5,333 nt of DNA from NCBI GenBank assembly GCA_016191895.1, contig JACPVD010000234.1:1-5333 (forward strand), in the 5' to 3' direction. Of this stretch, positions 3,932-5,333 are shown one piece after another. The translations under genes were made by a program, and so were the position numbers. The notes under the pieces were generated by a model. The model searched no databases and was not told the origin of the DNA. It saw nothing but the letters and a program-made list of their open reading frames with translations. How positions within the stretch are numbered: the first letter of the stretch is position 1; the number at the start of each line of letters is the position of its first letter. Origin of the DNA: Chloroflexota bacterium (GTDB taxonomy: Bacteria > Chloroflexota > Anaerolineae > Anaerolineales > Villigracilaceae).

Positions 3932-5333
3932 ATGCAACCGATTCTCAAGATCAACCTCACCACCGGCGAAACGGAAGAATATATCGTTCCTCAGCAATGG
4001 GAAAGGGACTTTCTCGGCGGCGCGTCTCTTGCTGCGCGGATCCTGTATTCTTCGCTGACTCCCGATCTCGATCCGCTTTCGCCGGAGTCGCCTCTTTTGT
4101 TTTTAGTTGGCCCGATGACCGGGACCTCAGGCCCGACAACCGGGCGATTTGTCATTTGCGGCAAAAGCCCTGTTACCGGGTTATGGGCGGAATCCAACAT
4201 TGGCGGTTTTTGGGGACCCGAACTCCGCGCCGCCGGCTACGATGGGTTGTGGATCACCGGCGCATCACCGGAGCCGATCTACCTCTGGTTAAACGGGAAC
4301 AGGACTCGTCCTGAGCAAAGTCGAAGGGTTGAGGTCCGCAATGCCGCGCATTTGTGGGGGCAGAATACCTACACAACGCAGGATAAAGTCAAAGAGGAAG
4401 TTGGAGTCAAGCCCGCGAGAGTCTGCGTCATTGGCCCGGCGGGAGAGAAGCAGGTGATGTTCGCGTCGATCATGTGCGATCATGGACGCATGGCCGGGCG
4501 GACGGGGATGGGGGCGGTGATGGGGTCGAAGAATCTTAAAGCCGTCGCTGTTTATGGCGAAAACGAGATTCCTGTTTTCGATCTTCCAACCTATAAAAGA
4601 TTGCGATCCGAAGCAAACCGAAAACTCCGCGACGATAACGAAGCGAAGGTGATTCGTGAAGTGGGCACGGCAGGCGCGGCGAATTACGCGGAATATCTCG
4701 GCGCAATGCCGGTCAAATATTATGCAAACGGCGTCTTCCCGGCGGTGGATAATGTCTCCGGCGCAAAGATGACCGAGACGATCCTGGTCGGGCGGAGCGC
4801 GTGTCAGGGATGCGTGATCGCATGCGGGCGCGTGGTGAAACTGCCAAACGACAGGATCAAACGCAAGGGGCCTGAACATGAAACCATGGTGGGCTTTGGC
4901 GCGAATTTATTGAATGCCAATCTCGAATCGATTGTCGATTTGGGCGAGTTGTGTGACCGCTACGGCATGGATACGATCAGCGCGAGCAATACGATCGGTT
5001 TGGCATTTCATTTATATGAAATGGGCGTCGTCACAAAGGACGATACCGGTGGCGTCGAGTTGAACTGGGGTGACGCAGATGCCATCGAGCAATTGCTTCG
5101 CATGACCGGCTCGCGTGAAGGAATTGGCGACCTGCTGGCAAAAGGCGCGCGTTTGTTTGGCGCGCATTTCGGCGCGGAAGAGGAAGCCGTACATGTGAAC
5201 GGACTCGAAGTGGCGTATCACGATCCGCGCGGGGTTTCGGGTATGGCGCTTTCGTATGCCACCAGTCCACGCGGGGCGTGCCATAACCAATCGGACTATT
5301 TCTTTGTCGATTGGGGTCACTCGCACGAGGAGC
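3932..5333 (+). CDS. Aldehyde:ferredoxin oxidoreductase family tungsten enzyme, N-terminal 467 residues
   Basis: Frame open from ATG 3932 through the window end; roughly three quarters of a protein of usual length near 600. The family oxidises aldehydes to acids, or runs in reverse, with ferredoxin as electron partner, using tungstobis(pterin) and one [4Fe-4S] cluster in the cytoplasm. Visible landmarks, compared with Pyrococcus furiosus AOR from memory: pterin loops GPMTGTSGPTTGR (60-72), SNIGGFWG (88-95) and AGRTGMGAVMGSK (188-200); cluster ligands C291-x2-C294-x3-C298; GPEHET, with Glu317 at the position of catalytic Glu313; the DxxGxD pterin motif (342-347); and His451 in GACHNQ, at the position of catalytic His448. 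The fourth cluster cysteine should lie beyond the edge. Residues 125-132 (TRPEQSRR) look like an in-frame repeat insertion in a surface strand-turn. Substrate class within the family (aldehyde, glyceraldehyde phosphate or other) is not decided. The start matches the usual N-terminal I-L-K-I-N-L-T-T-G-E. Confidence 0.96.
   Translation, partial: MQPILKINLTTGETEEYIVPQQWERDFLGGASLAARILYSSLTPDLDPLSPESPLLFLVGPMTGTSGPTTGRFVICGKSPVTGLWAESNIGGFWGPELRAAGYDGLWITGASPEPIYLWLNGNRTRPEQSRRVEVRNAAHLWGQNTYTTQDKVKEEVGVKPARVCVIGPAGEKQVMFASIMCDHGRMAGRTGMGAVMGSKNLKAVAVYGENEIPVFDLPTYKRLRSEANRKLRDDNEAKVIREVGTAGAANYAEYLGAMPVKYYANGVFPAVDNVSGAKMTETILVGRSACQGCVIACGRVVKLPNDRIKRKGPEHETMVGFGANLLNANLESIVDLGELCDRYGMDTISASNTIGLAFHLYEMGVVTKDDTGGVELNWGDADAIEQLLRMTGSREGIGDLLAKGARLFGAHFGAEEEAVHVNGLEVAYHDPRGVSGMALSYATSPRGACHNQSDYFFVDWGHSHEE
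4304..4327 (+). repeat. 24-bp in-frame repeat-like insertion in the oxidoreductase gene
   Basis: The core GTCCTGAGCAAAGTCGAAGG (4308-4327) resembles a short sequence, CCTGAGC-AAGTCGAAGG, that I recall as dispersed in Chloroflexota and other genomes. It adds eight codons (residues 125-132, TRPEQSRR) between the strand I-Y-L-W-L and V-E-V-R-N-A-A-H-L-W-G, which are nearly adjacent in the Pyrococcus homologue. An AGG triplet flanks the insert on the left (4301-4303) and ends it on the right (4325-4327). AGGAC-TC-GTCCT (4301-4312) forms a small dyad at its left end. The reading frame is preserved. Confidence 0.6.

Noticed and set aside
3904..4314. A 136-codon plus-strand frame overlapping the oxidoreductase start
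   Set aside because: It is out of frame with the conserved oxidoreductase N-terminus, has no family resemblance and is Arg-rich, so it is a shadow frame.
4289..4879. A 196-codon open frame on the minus strand
   Set aside because: It lies opposite the oxidoreductase frame, which carries the cofactor motifs. The translation is rich in His and Arg, as expected of an antisense frame.
1..5333. CRISPR array, tRNA, rRNA, transposase or phage genes
   Set aside because: No regularly spaced repeats, cloverleaf sequence, rRNA motif or recombinase-like protein was seen on either strand.

Overview
The window looks like chromosomal DNA from a free-living anaerobic or facultative bacterium, most plausibly Chloroflexota of the Anaerolineae type. 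That placement is an inference from the lipoprotein signal style, a tungsten aldehyde oxidoreductase beside a small SCP2 protein, moderate GC content and several short dispersed repeats. No rRNA or other phylogenetic marker is present. There are seven genes: five complete and two cut by the window edges.

Minus strand, read from about 3370 down to 1: a polar amino-acid ABC importer in the order substrate-binding lipoprotein (3266-2367), permease (2206-1388), ATPase (1386-625). It is followed by a small STAS-domain protein (525-148) and the first 47 codons of a dimethylargininase / arginine-deiminase-like hydrolase (141-1). Permease and ATPase are 1 nt apart, and STAS and hydrolase 6 nt apart. 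In both pairs the ribosome binding site of the second gene lies inside the end of the first. A strong 15-bp hairpin follows the binding-protein gene and probably sets the usual excess of binding protein over membrane components. If the whole run is one transcript, it suggests uptake of an amino acid, perhaps a guanidino compound such as arginine or methylarginine, coupled to its hydrolysis.

Plus strand, from about 3380 to the end: a 135-residue SCP2 (sterol-carrier-like) protein (3428-3835), then 467 codons of an aldehyde:ferredoxin oxidoreductase family tungstopterin/[4Fe-4S] enzyme (3932 to window end). The two strands diverge from a 161-bp intergenic region with candidate back-to-back promoters. 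A TTGCA-N4-TGCAA dyad overlaps both predicted -35 boxes.

The least ordinary features are repeats. A 59-bp palindromic element occurs twice in opposite orientation (550-608 and 2246-2304), in two intergenic gaps of the transporter cluster. A 24-bp in-frame insertion in the oxidoreductase gene (4304-4327) looks like a dispersed intragenic repeat that adds residues TRPEQSRR. No CRISPR array, phage gene, transposase, tRNA or rRNA was seen. Gene content is otherwise ordinary and I do not see a convincing new system.
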